Numbered from the stretch's first letter, positions 17,348 to 28,209 are shown. The stretch is DNA of 35,013 nucleotides from Paracoccaceae bacterium (GCA_029248915.1 JAQWIK010000062.1:1-35013), one strand, 5' to 3'. The notes: generated by a model from the letters alone, not told the origin. Program-made: numbers and translations.

Positions 17348-20077
17348 TTGAGCGAGTCAGAAGATAATTCAGAAGACAATGGATCGAGTGTTGTCGAACG
17401 AAAGCCTTACGATGGTCCGTCAATCTCGATAACTAAAGAGCTTAAAACTTCATACTTAGACTACGCAATGAGCGTAATTGTAAGCAGGGCAATACCGGAT
17501 CTAAGGGATGTCTTAAAGCCTGTCCATCGTCGAATTTTATACGCAATGCAGGAAACAGGCAACACCCACGAAAAATCATATCGGAAATCTGCGAGACCCG
17601 TAGGTGACGTTATGGGTAAATATCACCCGCATGGCGACAGTGCAATTTATGATGCTTTAGTCAGAATGGCTCAGCCGTTTTCCATGTCATTACCTTTGCT
17701 AGACGGTCAGGGCAATTTCGGGTCGATGGATGGGGATAATCCTGCTGCCATGAGATATACAGAAGTGCGGATGGATAAACCTGCAGCCTTTTTATTAAGT
17801 GACATAGACAAAGATACAGTGGATTTTCAGGACAATTACGATGGGAAAGATCGAGAACCGTCAGTCCTTCCAGCCCGATTTCCAAATATGCTGGTTAACG
17901 GTGCGGGAGGAATAGCTGTTGGAATGGCAACAAATATTCCGCCGCACAATCTTGGTGAAGTTGTTGATGCGACTTTAGCCCTAATACAAACGCCTGATTT
18001 AAGCTCGGAAGATTTAATACAATATGTACCCGGACCAGATTTTCCTACTGGTGCAATGATGTTGGGTCGATCAGGCGCTCGCAAAGCATATCTCGAAGGT
18101 CGAGGAAGCGTTATAATTCGCGCTAAAACTAAAATTGAAGAGATTAGAAAGGATCGATATGCAATTATAGTTGAAGAAATCCCATATCAAGTCAACAAAG
18201 CTTCTATGATAGAGAAAATTGCCGAACAGGTGCGGGATAAAAAAGTTGAAGGAATTTCACACGTACAAGATGAAAGCGACAGGAATGGCGTAAGAGTTGT
18301 TGTCGAATTAAAAAGAGATGCAACACCAGATGTTGTTTTAAACCAACTTTATAGATTTACGCCAATGCAAACCTATTTTGGCTGTAACATGTTAGCCCTA
18401 AATGGCGGCAGACCAGAACAATTAACATTACGTTCATTCTTGACTAACTTTATTGACTTCAGAGAAATTGTTGTGGCTCGCCGAACAGCCTTTGAATTGC
18501 GGAAAGCTCGTGAACGCTCGCATATACTATGCGGCTTGGCTGTAGCAGTTACAAATGTCGATGAAGTGGTCGCAACTATCCGTTCATCTTCTGATGCCGC
18601 TGAAGCGCGCGAAAAACTTATGCAGCGCCGCTGGCCAGCTGGGTCGATCGCTGAGTATATAAAACTCATTGATGACCCTACCCATACAATTAACAAAGAC
18701 GACACCTACAACCTTTCAGAGACCCAAGCGAGAGCCATACTGGAGCTAAGGTTACAACGGCTAACACAAATTGGCGTAAAAGAAGTTACTGAAGAGTTAA
18801 AAACTCTTTCAATAAAAATCAAAGAATATTTGGCAATTTTAGGTTCTCGTGAACAAATCATGGCAATTATCACGAATGAATTGAAAGAGGTAAAAGATCA
18901 GTTTGCAGTTCCTAGAAGAACAGAGATTGTAGAATGGTCTGGCGATATGGAGGACGAAGACCTAATCGAGCGTGAAGACATGGTCGTAACTGTTACTTCA
19001 GGAGGATATATTAAGCGCACACCACTTATTGATTTCCGATCGCAACGTCGTGGCGGTAAGGGCATGGCAGGTATGCAAACGAAAGACGAAGACGTAGTAA
19101 CGACACTATTCGTAGCGAATACCCATACCCAATTACTATTTTTTACAACTGATGGTATGGCTTATAAACTAAAAACATGGCGGCTGCCTTTGGGTGGAAG
19201 GACAGCCAAAGGGAAAGCAATAGTCAATATATTGCCAATCCCAGTAGGCGTTTCGATAGCTGCAATAATGCCAGTAGATGTTGATGAGAAAGAATGGGAT
19301 AATTTGCAGATCGTATTTGCAACTTCTGCCGGAGATATACGCAGAAATGCTCTATCTGATTTTACAAACGTACGATCAAACGGAAAAATTGCTATGGCTT
19401 TGAACGAGGGTATCGAGTTAGTAAATGCCCGTATAGCTGGGGAAGAAGACGATGTAATGCTTTTCACAGATTCTGGACGGGCAATTCGCTTTTCAACGAC
19501 AGCTGTGAGAGTGTTTAAAGGCCGCAAATCAACTGGGGTTCGTGGAATTAAACTCTCGGGGAAAGACAAAGTCGTGTCGATGTCAGTTATTAGACATTTT
19601 ATTGCGACACCGGATGAAAGATCAGCTTATTTAAAAATGCGCCGTGCTGTATCTGGACTAGTTGATGAGGAAGGGATTTCCGACGAAGACGATGTTAACG
19701 AAAATGCAACCATTTCACCTGAACGCTACGCAGAAATGTCGGCGTCTGAAAATTTAATACTAACCATTACTTCTGGAGGAGCAGGTAAGTTATCCTCAAG
19801 CCACGACTACCCCGTTAGAGGTCGAGGGGGAATGGGTGTTGCGGCAATGGACAAAACGATGCGAGGCGGGACTATTGTTGCTAGTTTTCCAGTAGATCTT
19901 GAAGACCAAATAATGTTGGCAACATCAAATGGGCAATCAATTCGAGTTCCTATTGAGGGCATTTCTTTCCGATCTAGAAGCGCCGGTGGAGTAAAAGTCT
20001 TTGATACCAAGGAAAAGGAAGAAGTTGTATCTGTAGCTTGGATAGCAGATCAGGCAGATGAAGAACCCCACGAGTAA
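17348..20077 (+). CDS. gyrA: GyrA, DNA gyrase subunit A
   Basis: The breakage-reunion subunit of gyrase, 909 residues. The active-site tyrosine is Y137 in [10 protein letters not shown]. The quinolone-determining region ([12 protein letters not shown]) has Ser98 and Asp102, the sensitive-type residues. The GyrA box QRRGGKG is present, so this is gyrase and not ParC. The C-terminal domain has an acidic insert (around [15 protein letters not shown]), as I recall for Rhodobacterales GyrA. The start is TTG at 17348, since the nearby ATG at 17334 is out of frame and quickly stopped. Residue 55 is valine in [12 protein letters not shown], where glycine is nearly invariant. It converges with ctaA 24 bp downstream. 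Confidence 0.97.
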   Translation: MSESEDNSEDNGSSVVERKPYDGPSISITKELKTSYLDYAMSVIVSRAIPDLRDVLKPVHRRILYAMQETGNTHEKSYRKSARPVGDVMGKYHPHGDSAIYDALVRMAQPFSMSLPLLDGQGNFGSMDGDNPAAMRYTEVRMDKPAAFLLSDIDKDTVDFQDNYDGKDREPSVLPARFPNMLVNGAGGIAVGMATNIPPHNLGEVVDATLALIQTPDLSSEDLIQYVPGPDFPTGAMMLGRSGARKAYLEGRGSVIIRAKTKIEEIRKDRYAIIVEEIPYQVNKASMIEKIAEQVRDKKVEGISHVQDESDRNGVRVVVELKRDATPDVVLNQLYRFTPMQTYFGCNMLALNGGRPEQLTLRSFLTNFIDFREIVVARRTAFELRKARERSHILCGLAVAVTNVDEVVATIRSSSDAAEAREKLMQRRWPAGSIAEYIKLIDDPTHTINKDDTYNLSETQARAILELRLQRLTQIGVKEVTEELKTLSIKIKEYLAILGSREQIMAIITNELKEVKDQFAVPRRTEIVEWSGDMEDEDLIEREDMVVTVTSGGYIKRTPLIDFRSQRRGGKGMAGMQTKDEDVVTTLFVANTHTQLLFFTTDGMAYKLKTWRLPLGGRTAKGKAIVNILPIPVGVSIAAIMPVDVDEKEWDNLQIVFATSAGDIRRNALSDFTNVRSNGKIAMALNEGIELVNARIAGEEDDVMLFTDSGRAIRFSTTAVRVFKGRKSTGVRGIKLSGKDKVVSMSVIRHFIATPDERSAYLKMRRAVSGLVDEEGISDEDDVNENATISPERYAEMSASENLILTITSGGAGKLSSSHDYPVRGRGGMGVAAMDKTMRGGTIVASFPVDLEDQIMLATSNGQSIRVPIEGISFRSRSAGGVKVFDTKEKEEVVSVAWIADQADEEPHE

Positions 20078-20101
20078 ATTATTTGAATAACCTCGATAAA
20101 C

Positions 20102-21244
20102 TCAAATCGATAGTAAATTATTGGGGGGATATTTAGTCATAAACCTAGCCCTTAAAACAAAAACCCAAAGTAATATTGCGCCAAACTGGTGGACGATGGC
20201 AATTTCCCATGGAGCGGCATACATTACCGTGGTTATTCCCAAGATGGTTTGAAAAAAAGTAACTGCAAAAACTAAATTAAAACAAAACTTTAAGCTTTTA
20301 TTAGCAGATTTTCTCACGCTTAGCCAAGTATAGACGCAGAAGATAAACAGAATATAACCACTTATTCTATGGACAAATTGCACTAAACCAGGGTCTTCAA
20401 AAAAATTTCTCCACCAAGGCGTTAAATAGAATAAATCTGGTGGTAAAAATTGACCTCCCATCAAAGGCCAATCAGTATAGGATCTACCTGCATCAATTCC
20501 AGCTACCAGAGCTCCAATTAAAATTTGTAAGAAAATCAAATATAGTAAACCTGTAGATAGGAAGATATATTTTTGATCTGCATTTCTGCGCGCTTGAAGT
20601 AAAAAAGTGTTATTTTTTCCCAAAAGAAGAATTAACCAGGTAATATATCCAAGAATAATAAAGGCTAGTCCTAAATGCGTCGCTAGTCGGTAACTGGCAA
20701 CATCTAATAACGTGCCCGTTAAACCGCTGGATACCATCCACCAACCTACTGTTCCTTGAATGCCTATTAGTATTCCTATGAGAAGCAATCTTAATGACCA
20801 AGATTTATTAGTTTTCCCAAAAGTTAATAAAGAAATAAATCCAAAAAACCAAACCATGCCGATAACTCGTCCGAGCTGCCGATGGCCCCATTCCCACCAG
20901 TAAATAAATTTAAACTCACTTAAGCTCATTCCTTCGTTTTGTAATTTATACTCAGGAATTTTTTTATACTTATCAAACTCAGAAGACCAACTTTCAGCTG
21001 AAAATGGCGGCAATGCACCAGTGATGGGTTTCCATTCAGTTATTGATAGCCCACTGTCTGTTAGGCGTGTTAAACCACCAACTAATATAATTAGGACAAT
21101 CAGACAAAACAAAGCTTTCAACCATAACTGGGTTATTCTTCTTAGCTTATCACCAGAACCTTTTTCAATTATTCCAATACTATTGCCTGAGATCGGTTTT
21201 TCACTATCCGAAAACTCTTGGAAAATAGCTCTTTTTTTACTCAT
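20102..21244 (-). CDS. ctaA: Haem A synthase, CtaA/COX15 type
   Basis: Oxidises the C8 methyl of haem O to make haem A for cytochrome aa3 oxidase. The 380 residues span the inner membrane, with about eight hydrophobic helices. Haem-binding histidine contexts are visible: EWGHRQLGRVIG, ATHLGLAF, VQFVHRISGY and IVHQFGAI. The GGLTRLTDSGLSITEWKPITGALPP block is diagnostic. The N-terminal 35 residues are polar and variable. It follows trmJ with an 82-bp gap on the same strand, so it may be cotranscribed or have its own promoter. Confidence 0.95.
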   Translation of the reverse strand: MSKKRAIFQEFSDSEKPISGNSIGIIEKGSGDKLRRITQLWLKALFCLIVLIILVGGLTRLTDSGLSITEWKPITGALPPFSAESWSSEFDKYKKIPEYKLQNEGMSLSEFKFIYWWEWGHRQLGRVIGMVWFFGFISLLTFGKTNKSWSLRLLLIGILIGIQGTVGWWMVSSGLTGTLLDVASYRLATHLGLAFIILGYITWLILLLGKNNTFLLQARRNADQKYIFLSTGLLYLIFLQILIGALVAGIDAGRSYTDWPLMGGQFLPPDLFYLTPWWRNFFEDPGLVQFVHRISGYILFIFCVYTWLSVRKSANKSLKFCFNLVFAVTFFQTILGITTVMYAAPWEIAIVHQFGAILLWVFVLRARFMTKYPPNNLLSI

Positions 21245-21326
21245 TATTAATTACCACAATATTTCCAGCAGTAGTTACCTGCAATGGGCTCTTTATAAAA
21301 GATAAGTAGTAGAAGAATTTTTGAAC

Positions 21327-22070
21327 TCAACTTTTTTTATTTGCTCTAAGTAATTGTCTTAACATACCATAGAAAATTTGCACATCAGAGTTAGTTAGAG
21401 GCATTCGAGACCACATATTCCTAAAATTTATTTTCATACTTTCTGCTTTATCTTCCGGATAAAAAAAATCTGCTTTTTCTAAAGCATCTTCGAAATACTG
21501 AGATAGCTTTTCCACTTTCATAACATCAACCATACTTGATTGCTCTAAGATTTGCTTATCATTGTTTAAGTTGCTAGATTTAAGCATCCACTCATAGGCA
21601 AGCAAAAGAGCACATTGAGCCAAATTTAATGATGGGAATTTTGCGTTTACTGGAACAGAAACAATTGCATTCGCTTTTACAATGTCTAAATTCTCAAGTC
21701 CTGATCTTTCAGGGCCAAATGCAAATCCAACGTTTTGGCCTCTTGATATTTTACTAAAAGCTAGTTTCATGGCTTCTTCTGGAGAATATATTGGTTTAAG
21801 CAGATCTCGCGGCCTCGCTGTGGTCGCAAAAATAAAATGTTGATCGGCAATAGCATCAGTAAAAGTGGGAAATATTAGTGCTTCGTCTAGTAACCGACCT
21901 GCGCCACTTGCCATTGCAACTGCTTTTTGATTTGGCCAACCATCCCGAGGTGCAACGATCCGCATACGCTCCAAACCAAAATTCCACATTCCACGAGCTG
22001 ACGCGCCTATGTTTTCACCCATTTGAGGATTTACAAAAATAAAACATGGGTGTTTATTTTCTACTGACAC
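21327..22070 (-). CDS. trmJ: tRNA/rRNA methyltransferase of the SPOUT family, TrmJ-like
   Basis: A 247-residue SAM-dependent 2'-O-methyltransferase, most like TrmJ, which modifies position 32 of several tRNAs. The SPOUT motifs are all visible: motif 1 NPQMGENIGASARGMWNFG, motif 2 VGFAFGPERSGL and motif 3 FPSLNLAQCALLLAYEW, which form the knotted SAM site. Length matches TrmJ (about 245). A variable C-terminal helical region follows. It diverges from the ThiE-like gene with a 101- to 122-bp spacer and leads toward ctaA. TrmL or another relative is possible, but the length argues for TrmJ. Confidence 0.88.
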   Translation of the reverse strand: MSVENKHPCFIFVNPQMGENIGASARGMWNFGLERMRIVAPRDGWPNQKAVAMASGAGRLLDEALIFPTFTDAIADQHFIFATTARPRDLLKPIYSPEEAMKLAFSKISRGQNVGFAFGPERSGLENLDIVKANAIVSVPVNAKFPSLNLAQCALLLAYEWMLKSSNLNNDKQILEQSSMVDVMKVEKLSQYFEDALEKADFFYPEDKAESMKINFRNMWSRMPLTNSDVQIFYGMLRQLLRANKKS

Positions 22071-22192
22071 CTTTAATTCCTTTAATCAAACCCAAAGATA
22101 AAAATATTTTTTGTTGATATTGGTTAATTCTGTTTTTGAGGTTAATGCTTAGTTAATGACTTAATTGGCTTTTGGAAATGATAAATTCAGAG

Positions 22193-22798
22193 ATGAATAA
22201 ACTTTATATTGTTAGCCCAGCAGAATTAGAGATTGAAAGGTTTTCTGAGGATCTAAAACTAATACTAGATCAAGTTGAAATTTCTTGTTTTAGATTGGCC
22301 CTTTCCACTCTGGATGAAAACATAATTGCAAAAGTTGCTGATATGACAAGATATATTTGTCATTCAAGAGATGTTGCAATTGTCATAGAGGATCATTTTC
22401 TATTTGTGAAAAAACACGGGCTAGATGGTGTACACTTGTCAGACGGTCCAAGAAATGTTGGGAAAGCGAGGAAAGAGTTAGGAAAAGAGTTAATCATTGG
22501 TGCTTTTTGTGGAAATTCAAAACACAACGGGATAACAGCTGCTGAGGCTGGGGCCGACTATGTTAGTTTCGGGCCGCTGTGCGAAACCATCCTCAAGGAT
22601 GGAACTATTGCCAATCCTGATTTATTTACTTGGTGGAGCACAATGATAGAGATCCCAGTGGTAGCAGAAGGCGGTTTAAATAAAAAAGTCATAAATGATT
22701 TAAAAAACGTGACAGATTTTTTAGCTTTTGGAGACGAGCTCTGGAGAGATAATAACCCCTTAAATAAGCTCAATCAACTGCTCAGTTTTTTGGATTAG
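22193..22798 (+). CDS. ThiE-like TIM-barrel protein (thiamine phosphate synthase family)
   Basis: A roughly 200-residue TIM barrel of the ThiE/TenI family, which joins the thiazole and pyrimidine halves of thiamine. Visible blocks in order are KLYIVSPAE (strand 1), GVHLSDG, IIGAFCGNSKHNGITAAEAG, GADYVSFGPLCETILKDG and IPVVAEGGLN, ending FLAFGDELW. Some positions differ from canonical ThiE, for example the loop after HLSDG, so it may be a diverged paralogue. No other thi gene or TPP riboswitch is near. The start is uncertain: TTG 22172, ATG 22178 and ATG 22193 are in frame, and none has a good ribosome binding site. Its 3' end overlaps convergent olsA by 17 bp. Confidence 0.75.
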   Translation: MNKLYIVSPAELEIERFSEDLKLILDQVEISCFRLALSTLDENIIAKVADMTRYICHSRDVAIVIEDHFLFVKKHGLDGVHLSDGPRNVGKARKELGKELIIGAFCGNSKHNGITAAEAGADYVSFGPLCETILKDGTIANPDLFTWWSTMIEIPVVAEGGLNKKVINDLKNVTDFLAFGDELWRDNNPLNKLNQLLSFLD

Positions 22799-23624
22799 CG
22801 GCTGCAAAAATATGTGAAGATCTTATGATTTTTTCAGCTGCTACCGCTAACTCTTTTCGTTTAGCAAAATCAGAAACCAACAAGGGATCATGGTATTTAA
22901 TCTCTATGCTTCCTTGCCGTCTTGAAGCTATTGTTTTTAACAAATGAACTGTAAATGACATATCACCCCACCAACCATAAAATCTATGATCTTCGTTTTT
23001 GGGAGCAAAGTAAGTAACAGTTACGGGTTGAATAAAACACTCTGAATTTAAGTTTAAATCGAAAAAAGCCTGAAATAATGCAGATTTAAAAGGTAAAACA
23101 CGCATACCGTCAGTTGATGTTCCTTCTGGGAAAAACAGAAGCCTATGACCCATTTTGATCCTCTGCTCGAATAGTTTTTTCTGGACAACGGCTTCTTTCG
23201 CTTCTCGGCGAATAAATAAAGTTCCTGTTGCTTTGGCTAGCAATCCTATACCCGGCCATTTGGCCACCTCTGATTTTGAGACAAAATATAGCCTCTGGCC
23301 AGAATTTAAGGCAAATATATCCAGCCAAGAAGAATGATTAGCAACCAATGCACCAGCTTTTTCAAGAGGAAAGCCAAAACGCTTCACTGGAATTGATAAT
23401 ATCCAAAGGGAAATTCTGCTAACCAAAACTGTTATATGTGGGGTTAGTGGTCGCCTATTTCTGAACAATGGCTTTTCAAATAATCTAAGAAAAAATTTTA
23501 AAAACAGACCAATGGTTATTACAAATATGATCGCACCGCCCCGAGTAAAAAGTAGTACCCATCCATAAATTGAGATTTTTTTATCGATTGGCTCACCGTC
23601 GTCACTTATCCAGGTAGTAGTCAA
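22782..23624 (-). CDS. olsA: OlsA-like lyso-ornithine lipid O-acyltransferase (PlsC family)
   Basis: A 280-residue membrane acyltransferase expected to add the second fatty acyl chain, turning lyso-ornithine lipid into ornithine lipid. A hydrophobic N-terminal segment (LLFTRGGAIIFVITIGLFLKF) precedes the PlsC motifs NHSSWLDI (H-x4-D) and LFFPEGTSTDG. The start overlaps the olsB stop as ATGA. That coupling is the main reason to call it OlsA and not a general lysophosphatidate acyltransferase, which is the alternative. Its end overlaps the convergent ThiE-like gene by 17 bp. Confidence 0.88.
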   Translation of the reverse strand: MTTTWISDDGEPIDKKISIYGWVLLFTRGGAIIFVITIGLFLKFFLRLFEKPLFRNRRPLTPHITVLVSRISLWILSIPVKRFGFPLEKAGALVANHSSWLDIFALNSGQRLYFVSKSEVAKWPGIGLLAKATGTLFIRREAKEAVVQKKLFEQRIKMGHRLLFFPEGTSTDGMRVLPFKSALFQAFFDLNLNSECFIQPVTVTYFAPKNEDHRFYGWWGDMSFTVHLLKTIASRRQGSIEIKYHDPLLVSDFAKRKELAVAAEKIIRSSHIFAAANPKN

Positions 23625-24391
23625 GAAACTTCTCCTTTAACAAAAAAACTCTTCCTTTTGTCGTTCATAGAGGAAATATCCATAATCAAACATACATCTG
23701 TCGTATTGAATTTATGATCTATGAATGCGTCTAAACCCACTTTTCCACCAAGCCTGATATAACTTTTAATCAAAGCAGGCATTTTCAAAACTGCCGATTT
23801 CCGATTGATCATATCTGGTTCTAAAATATCCATTTTTTGATTGAAGGGTTTTTTTGCAACTGGCCTAAGTTTTTCGTCAACCAAATACTGGTGATGCAAC
23901 AAACTTAATGGTTCAGCCAATTCCGACACAACCGTCCCATGAAAACTTGCTACACCAAATAAAATTTCTATTTTCCGCTCAAGGGTATAATTAGCTACTG
24001 CTTGCCATAAATAAGCTAAAGCAGTTCCCCCGCGATAATCTCGATCCAAACATGACCGACCCAACTCCAATAATTTTTTACCAGATCGCCGCAGCAAAGT
24101 TAAATCATATTCTTTATCACTGTAAAATTCTCCAAATTCATTAGCTTTCTCACAAGTCATGACCCTATAAACCCCTATTATTGGGTTGCTTTTTCGAGCA
24201 TCATCAAACAACAGGATATGATCAAAATAAGGATCAAACCCATCACGCTCCAAGCCTAATTCGTGATCCACCATATCTCCTTCTCCTCCTAACTCCTGAA
24301 CAAAGATACGATAACGCAATTTCTGTGCAGCAATTAACTCGTCAGTATTTTCAGCAATTTTTGTTCTAAATTTTGGAGTATGATGAAGCAT
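23621..24391 (-). CDS. olsB: OlsB, ornithine N-alpha-acyltransferase
   Basis: A 256-residue GNAT-fold enzyme that transfers a 3-hydroxyacyl chain from acyl-ACP to the alpha-amino group of ornithine, the first step of ornithine lipid synthesis. Family blocks include LRYRIFVQELGGEGD, VYRVMTCEKA, ELGRSCLDRDYRGGTALAYLW and IEILFGVASFHG. Ornithine lipids replace phospholipids under phosphate limitation in many marine alphaproteobacteria. olsA overlaps its end by 4 bp. A DUF3553 gene lies 60 bp upstream on the same strand. I see no obvious Pho box in that gap. Confidence 0.92.
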   Translation of the reverse strand: MLHHTPKFRTKIAENTDELIAAQKLRYRIFVQELGGEGDMVDHELGLERDGFDPYFDHILLFDDARKSNPIIGVYRVMTCEKANEFGEFYSDKEYDLTLLRRSGKKLLELGRSCLDRDYRGGTALAYLWQAVANYTLERKIEILFGVASFHGTVVSELAEPLSLLHHQYLVDEKLRPVAKKPFNQKMDILEPDMINRKSAVLKMPALIKSYIRLGGKVGLDAFIDHKFNTTDVCLIMDISSMNDKRKSFFVKGEVS

Positions 24392-24451
24392 TAATTTCAG
24401 TTAATAAAATTTAAAATACAGTATAATTACAGAGAAGATTTAGATTGTGAT

Positions 24452-24631
24452 TTAATTCGATACAATCTCTAAACTAATACGTGTGCCATCTATAACTACT
24501 TTACCAGTTTCCTCAAAGTTAACTGTCACTTTTCCTTTAACAGATGATTGCACCTGCCCGACTCCCCAATCATTTTCTGTCGGGTGACGCACAAACATAC
24601 CAGGTTCTAAAAATGGGTTTAAATCATCCAA
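24452..24631 (-). CDS. DUF3553 small protein (59 residues, TTG start)
   Basis: A short gene that reads, with TTG as Met, DDLNPFLEPGMFVRHPTEN, then DWGVGQVQSSVKGKVTVNF, and ends KVVIDGTRISLEIVSN. The opening LEPGM-VRHP, the central DWG-GQVQS and the closing GKVVIDG match the DUF3553 family that I recall in Rhodobacteraceae, where it also sits near olsB. The TTG is supported by AAGGA seven bases upstream; no in-frame ATG precedes it. The predicted fold is an all-beta, SH3-like barrel. The function is unknown. It lies between proA (74 bp) and olsB (60 bp) on the same strand. Confidence 0.85.
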   Translation of the reverse strand: MDDLNPFLEPGMFVRHPTENDWGVGQVQSSVKGKVTVNFEETGKVVIDGTRISLEIVSN

Positions 24632-24705
24632 AATTGTTTCCTTTATTTTAATACTCTATCATAAAAATAACAAACACTCTTTAATTTAAAAAATTAAATA
24701 ATGGT

Positions 24706-25962
24706 TTAATCTCTGGTCGTTCCCTGACCTTCAACAAGATATTTAAATGAGGTTAATTGAGCGGCACCAACGGGTCCTCGTGCATGTAACTTTCCAGTTG
24801 CAATACCTATTTCTGCTCCCATTCCAAACTCACCACCATCGGCAAATTGTGTTGAAGCATTGTGCATTAAAATAGCACTATCTAACTGAGCAAAAAACCT
24901 GTCTCGTGCCTCTAAATTTTCTGTAATTATACAATCTGTATGACTTGAACTGTAGCTTTGAATATGACTTATTGCTTCATCCAAATCAGCCACAGCTTTA
25001 ACTGCTATCTTACTATCTAAAAATTCCTTACCCCAGTCCTCCGTATTTGCCGCAACTGTTCCAGGTATTTTTGCCAACTCTTTATCCGCCCTTACCTCTA
25101 CTCCAGCATCAAGAAGCATTTTTACAATTTCTAGACCCAAGCTGTCTAATATCTCGTTATTTATTAACAAACACTCCACAGCGCCACATATTCCAGTACG
25201 TCTCATTTTTGAGTTCAAAATCACATCAAATGCTTTTTTTGGGTCCGCAGCTTTATCAAGATAAATGTGCACAATTCCTTCAAGATGGGCAAATACTGGT
25301 ACTCTTGCCTCTGCTTGAACAAGTCCAACCAGGCTTTTTCCACCTCTTGGAACTATCACATCAATATAGTCTGTCATTTTTAAAAGGCTCTGTACGGCAG
25401 ACCTATCTCTAGTTGGAATAAGCTGTACAGCGGAAGCAGGTAAATTCGCCTTTACCAACCCCCTCTGCAGACAATTATGGATAGCAGTGGAACTGTTATA
25501 ACTTTCAGAACCTCCTCGCAAAATTACTGAATTTCCAGCTTTCACACAAAGTGCACCTGCATCAGCGGTTACATTGGGCCGACTTTCGTATATCACACCA
25601 ATAACACCTAAAGGAGTACGGACTCGCTTAATTTGAAGGCCGTTTGGTTGCTCCCAGGCCTCCATAATTTTACCAATGGGATCATCTTGAATGGCAATCG
25701 CTTTTAGGCCATCAACCATTGACCCTATTCGCTCTTCATTCAACATTAATCGATCCATCAAAGCATCTGATAAACCCTTAGATGATCCAAAATCGAGGTC
25801 TCTTCTATTTTGTTCTAAAATATTAGCGGTACTTTCCTTGATCGATTCAGCTGCAAAAATTAGAGCATCTTTTTTTTGCACACTGGATGCGACAGCCAGG
25901 CTCTTAGAAGCGTCTCGAGCTTTTCTACCTATACCAACAACCAGAGAATGTATATCAGACAT
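24706..25962 (-). CDS. proA: ProA, glutamate-5-semialdehyde (gamma-glutamyl phosphate) reductase
   Basis: The second enzyme of proline synthesis, reducing gamma-glutamyl phosphate with NADPH. It is 418 residues long, normal for the family, with the aldehyde dehydrogenase-like fold. Visible blocks are [28 protein letters not shown] near residue 150, [11 protein letters not shown] and the catalytic cysteine in [15 protein letters not shown], then [22 protein letters not shown] near the end. proB lies 8 bp upstream, so the pair forms a proBA operon, probably cotranscribed with obgE. Confidence 0.97.
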   Translation of the reverse strand: MSDIHSLVVGIGRKARDASKSLAVASSVQKKDALIFAAESIKESTANILEQNRRDLDFGSSKGLSDALMDRLMLNEERIGSMVDGLKAIAIQDDPIGKIMEAWEQPNGLQIKRVRTPLGVIGVIYESRPNVTADAGALCVKAGNSVILRGGSESYNSSTAIHNCLQRGLVKANLPASAVQLIPTRDRSAVQSLLKMTDYIDVIVPRGGKSLVGLVQAEARVPVFAHLEGIVHIYLDKAADPKKAFDVILNSKMRRTGICGAVECLLINNEILDSLGLEIVKMLLDAGVEVRADKELAKIPGTVAANTEDWGKEFLDSKIAVKAVADLDEAISHIQSYSSSHTDCIITENLEARDRFFAQLDSAILMHNASTQFADGGEFGMGAEIGIATGKLHARGPVGAAQLTSFKYLVEGQGTTRD

Positions 25963-25970
25963 AACCTACC

Positions 25971-27077
25971 TTAAATTGCCAAATCGTCTCGGTGAACCAA
26001 TGCAGCCCTACCAGCATACCCGAGAATGTTTTCTATTTCATTACTATTTTGGCCGATAATTAATTTGGCTTCTAATGCTGAATACGCACTTATACCCTTT
26101 GCTAATTCACGTCCTTTATTGGAATGAATACTTACGATATCACCTCTTGAAAAATTACCTTCAATACCAGTTACGCCAATTGGAAGTAAGCTATTTCTAT
26201 CAAATAGAGCTTTTGTGGCGCCCGGATCTATGATCAATTTACCAATAGACTTTTGGGATGAAATCCACCTTTTTCTGGCTGTTTGCGGGTCTACGTGAGG
26301 CGTAAACCAAGTACAATTTGCCCCCTGCTCTAGCGCCATGATTGGGTTTGACACGTCGCCTTTAGTGATAACCATAGCACAACCGGCCTGCGTTGCTGTT
26401 CGAGCAGCCATTAGTTTTGTGATCATACCACCTTTAGAAATACCAGAAACGCCTTCACCCGCCATTTCTTCTATTTCTGGCGTTATCTCTTTAATAACAT
26501 TAAGCCTTTTTGCATTTGGGTTTGTTAATGGATTGCTCGAATACAAACCATCAACGTCTGATAATAGAATTAAATTATCAGCGCTAACCGTCGCCGCAAT
26601 CTGAGCAGCTAACCTGTCATTATCTCCATATCGTATCTCATCGGTAGCCACGGTATCATTCTCATTTACTATCGGAACAACACCAAAATTTAGTAGCTTT
26701 TCCATAGTAGCCCGTGTGTTCAAATATCGTCTCCGATTAGCGCTATCCTCCAAGGTGACCAGAATCTGTGCTGTCTTAACTGAAAACGGTGCTAAAACTT
26801 CTTCGTATGCGCGGGCCAGCTTAATTTGACCCACTGCAGCAGAAGCCTGACTAACCTCTAAGGATAGCTCAGCATCTTGCAGTCCAAGTGTCTCTCGGCC
26901 AAGAGCAATCGAGCCGGACGACACCAACACAACGTCAATTCCTCGAGATTTAAGTGAAGAAACATCTGATGCTAACGAATCCAGCCAACTTAAGTTTAAG
27001 TCTCCAGAATTTTTGTCCACCAAGAGAGTTGAACCCACTTTTATAACAATACGTTTTGCTTTAGTTAAGGGTGCCAT
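25971..27077 (-). CDS. proB: ProB, glutamate 5-kinase
   Basis: The first committed enzyme of proline synthesis, phosphorylating glutamate. The 368 residues include the amino-acid kinase domain ([49 protein letters not shown]-type [38 protein letters not shown]) and a C-terminal PUA domain from about residue 280 ([16 protein letters not shown] onward). The PUA domain is common in bacterial ProB; the kinase domain carries proline feedback inhibition. Its start overlaps the end of obgE by 13 bp, so it is translated from the obgE transcript. Confidence 0.97.
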   Translation of the reverse strand: MAPLTKAKRIVIKVGSTLLVDKNSGDLNLSWLDSLASDVSSLKSRGIDVVLVSSGSIALGRETLGLQDAELSLEVSQASAAVGQIKLARAYEEVLAPFSVKTAQILVTLEDSANRRRYLNTRATMEKLLNFGVVPIVNENDTVATDEIRYGDNDRLAAQIAATVSADNLILLSDVDGLYSSNPLTNPNAKRLNVIKEITPEIEEMAGEGVSGISKGGMITKLMAARTATQAGCAMVITKGDVSNPIMALEQGANCTWFTPHVDPQTARKRWISSQKSIGKLIIDPGATKALFDRNSLLPIGVTGIEGNFSRGDIVSIHSNKGRELAKGISAYSALEAKLIIGQNSNEIENILGYAGRAALVHRDDLAI

Positions 27078-28102
27078 TCTAATGAACCTTGTTCTTCCTC
27101 GACATTCGGGGTCTTACCCTTATCAACCTTTATACGAATTTCTCTAAGAAGCTTTTCAATTCCTTCTCCGCTAACAGCGGAAATCATAAATATTGGGTCA
27201 TCAATAATTTCCTTTAGTTGTTCTTTATAAAATTCCCTCTCATCTACACTAAAGGCATCTATTTTGTTCAGAACTGTTATACGCGGCTTATCGGAGAGGG
27301 CATTCCCATATTTATTTACTTCTTCTATTATAATATTGAAATTATTCAAAAAATTATCGTGAGTGATATCTATAACATGAACCAATACGGAACAACGCTC
27401 CACATGCCCAAGAAACAGATCACCTAATCCATGCCCTAAATGAGCTCCCTCAATTAGGCCTGGTATATCAGCAACAACAAATTCACTTGAGTCTATCCCG
27501 ACAACACCCAAATTAGGATAAAGCGTTGTAAAAGGATAATCTGCTATTTTCGGACGCGCATTTGAAGTTGCTGAAAGAAATGTAGATTTTCCAGCGTTTG
27601 GCATTCCGAGTAGACCAACATCAGCAATTAACTTTAATCTTAACCAAATGGTTCTTTCAACTCCTTCTTGGCCAGGGTTAGCTTTCCTTGGGGCTTGGTT
27701 CGTTGACGATTTGAAATGCAAGTTACCAAAGCCACCGTTTCCTCCCTGAGCCAATAAAGCGCGATTTCCAACTTTAGTTAAATCGGCCAGTAAAGTTTCT
27801 TGATCTTCATCTAAGATTTCAGTTCCAACGGGTACCTTCAAAACTTTATCAACTCCATGGGGGCCTGAGCGTTGCTTTCCCATACCGCTTTTTCCATTAT
27901 CCGCGAAGAAGTGTTGCTGATAACGAAAGTCAATCAGTGTATTCAAGCCTTCTACTGCCTCTACCCAGACAGAACCACCATGCCCTCCATTACCTCCATC
28001 AGGTCCACCATACTCTATATTTTTTTCACGCCGAAAACTGACCGACCCCGCTCCACCGGAGCCCGAGCGAATATAAACTTTGACAAGATCTAAAAATTTC
28101 AT
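27065..28102 (-). CDS. obgE: ObgE/CgtA, ribosome-associated GTPase
   Basis: An essential GTPase of late 50S assembly and stress signalling. From the ATG at 28102 it has 345 residues. The Gly-rich Obg domain ([24 protein letters not shown]) occupies about residues 1-158. The G domain follows, with G1 GMPNAGKST (166-174), G3 DIPGLIEGA and G4 NKID. The frame continues 18 codons upstream, but every Obg protein begins at MKFLD, so I use 28102. It lies downstream of a LysE-type gene by 107 bp and overlaps proB by 13 bp. Confidence 0.96.
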   Translation of the reverse strand: MKFLDLVKVYIRSGSGGAGSVSFRREKNIEYGGPDGGNGGHGGSVWVEAVEGLNTLIDFRYQQHFFADNGKSGMGKQRSGPHGVDKVLKVPVGTEILDEDQETLLADLTKVGNRALLAQGGNGGFGNLHFKSSTNQAPRKANPGQEGVERTIWLRLKLIADVGLLGMPNAGKSTFLSATSNARPKIADYPFTTLYPNLGVVGIDSSEFVVADIPGLIEGAHLGHGLGDLFLGHVERCSVLVHVIDITHDNFLNNFNIIIEEVNKYGNALSDKPRITVLNKIDAFSVDEREFYKEQLKEIIDDPIFMISAVSGEGIEKLLREIRIKVDKGKTPNVEEEQGSLEWHP

Positions 28103-28209
28103 AAAACGACTTTCATATCTTTTCCACGCGATAAACGTTTTAACACAATGTCTCAAGGTTTTCGTTTAAATCGCTTAATTGAATCATACCAACTTAAACA
28201 AATTTTTAA

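Noticed and set aside
22071-22171. Possible TPP riboswitch before the ThiE-like gene
   Set aside because: None of the conserved TPP-box segments are present in the spacer.
28103-28156. 18-codon N-terminal extension of ObgE
   Set aside because: Obg proteins start at MKFLD; the extension matches nothing in the family.
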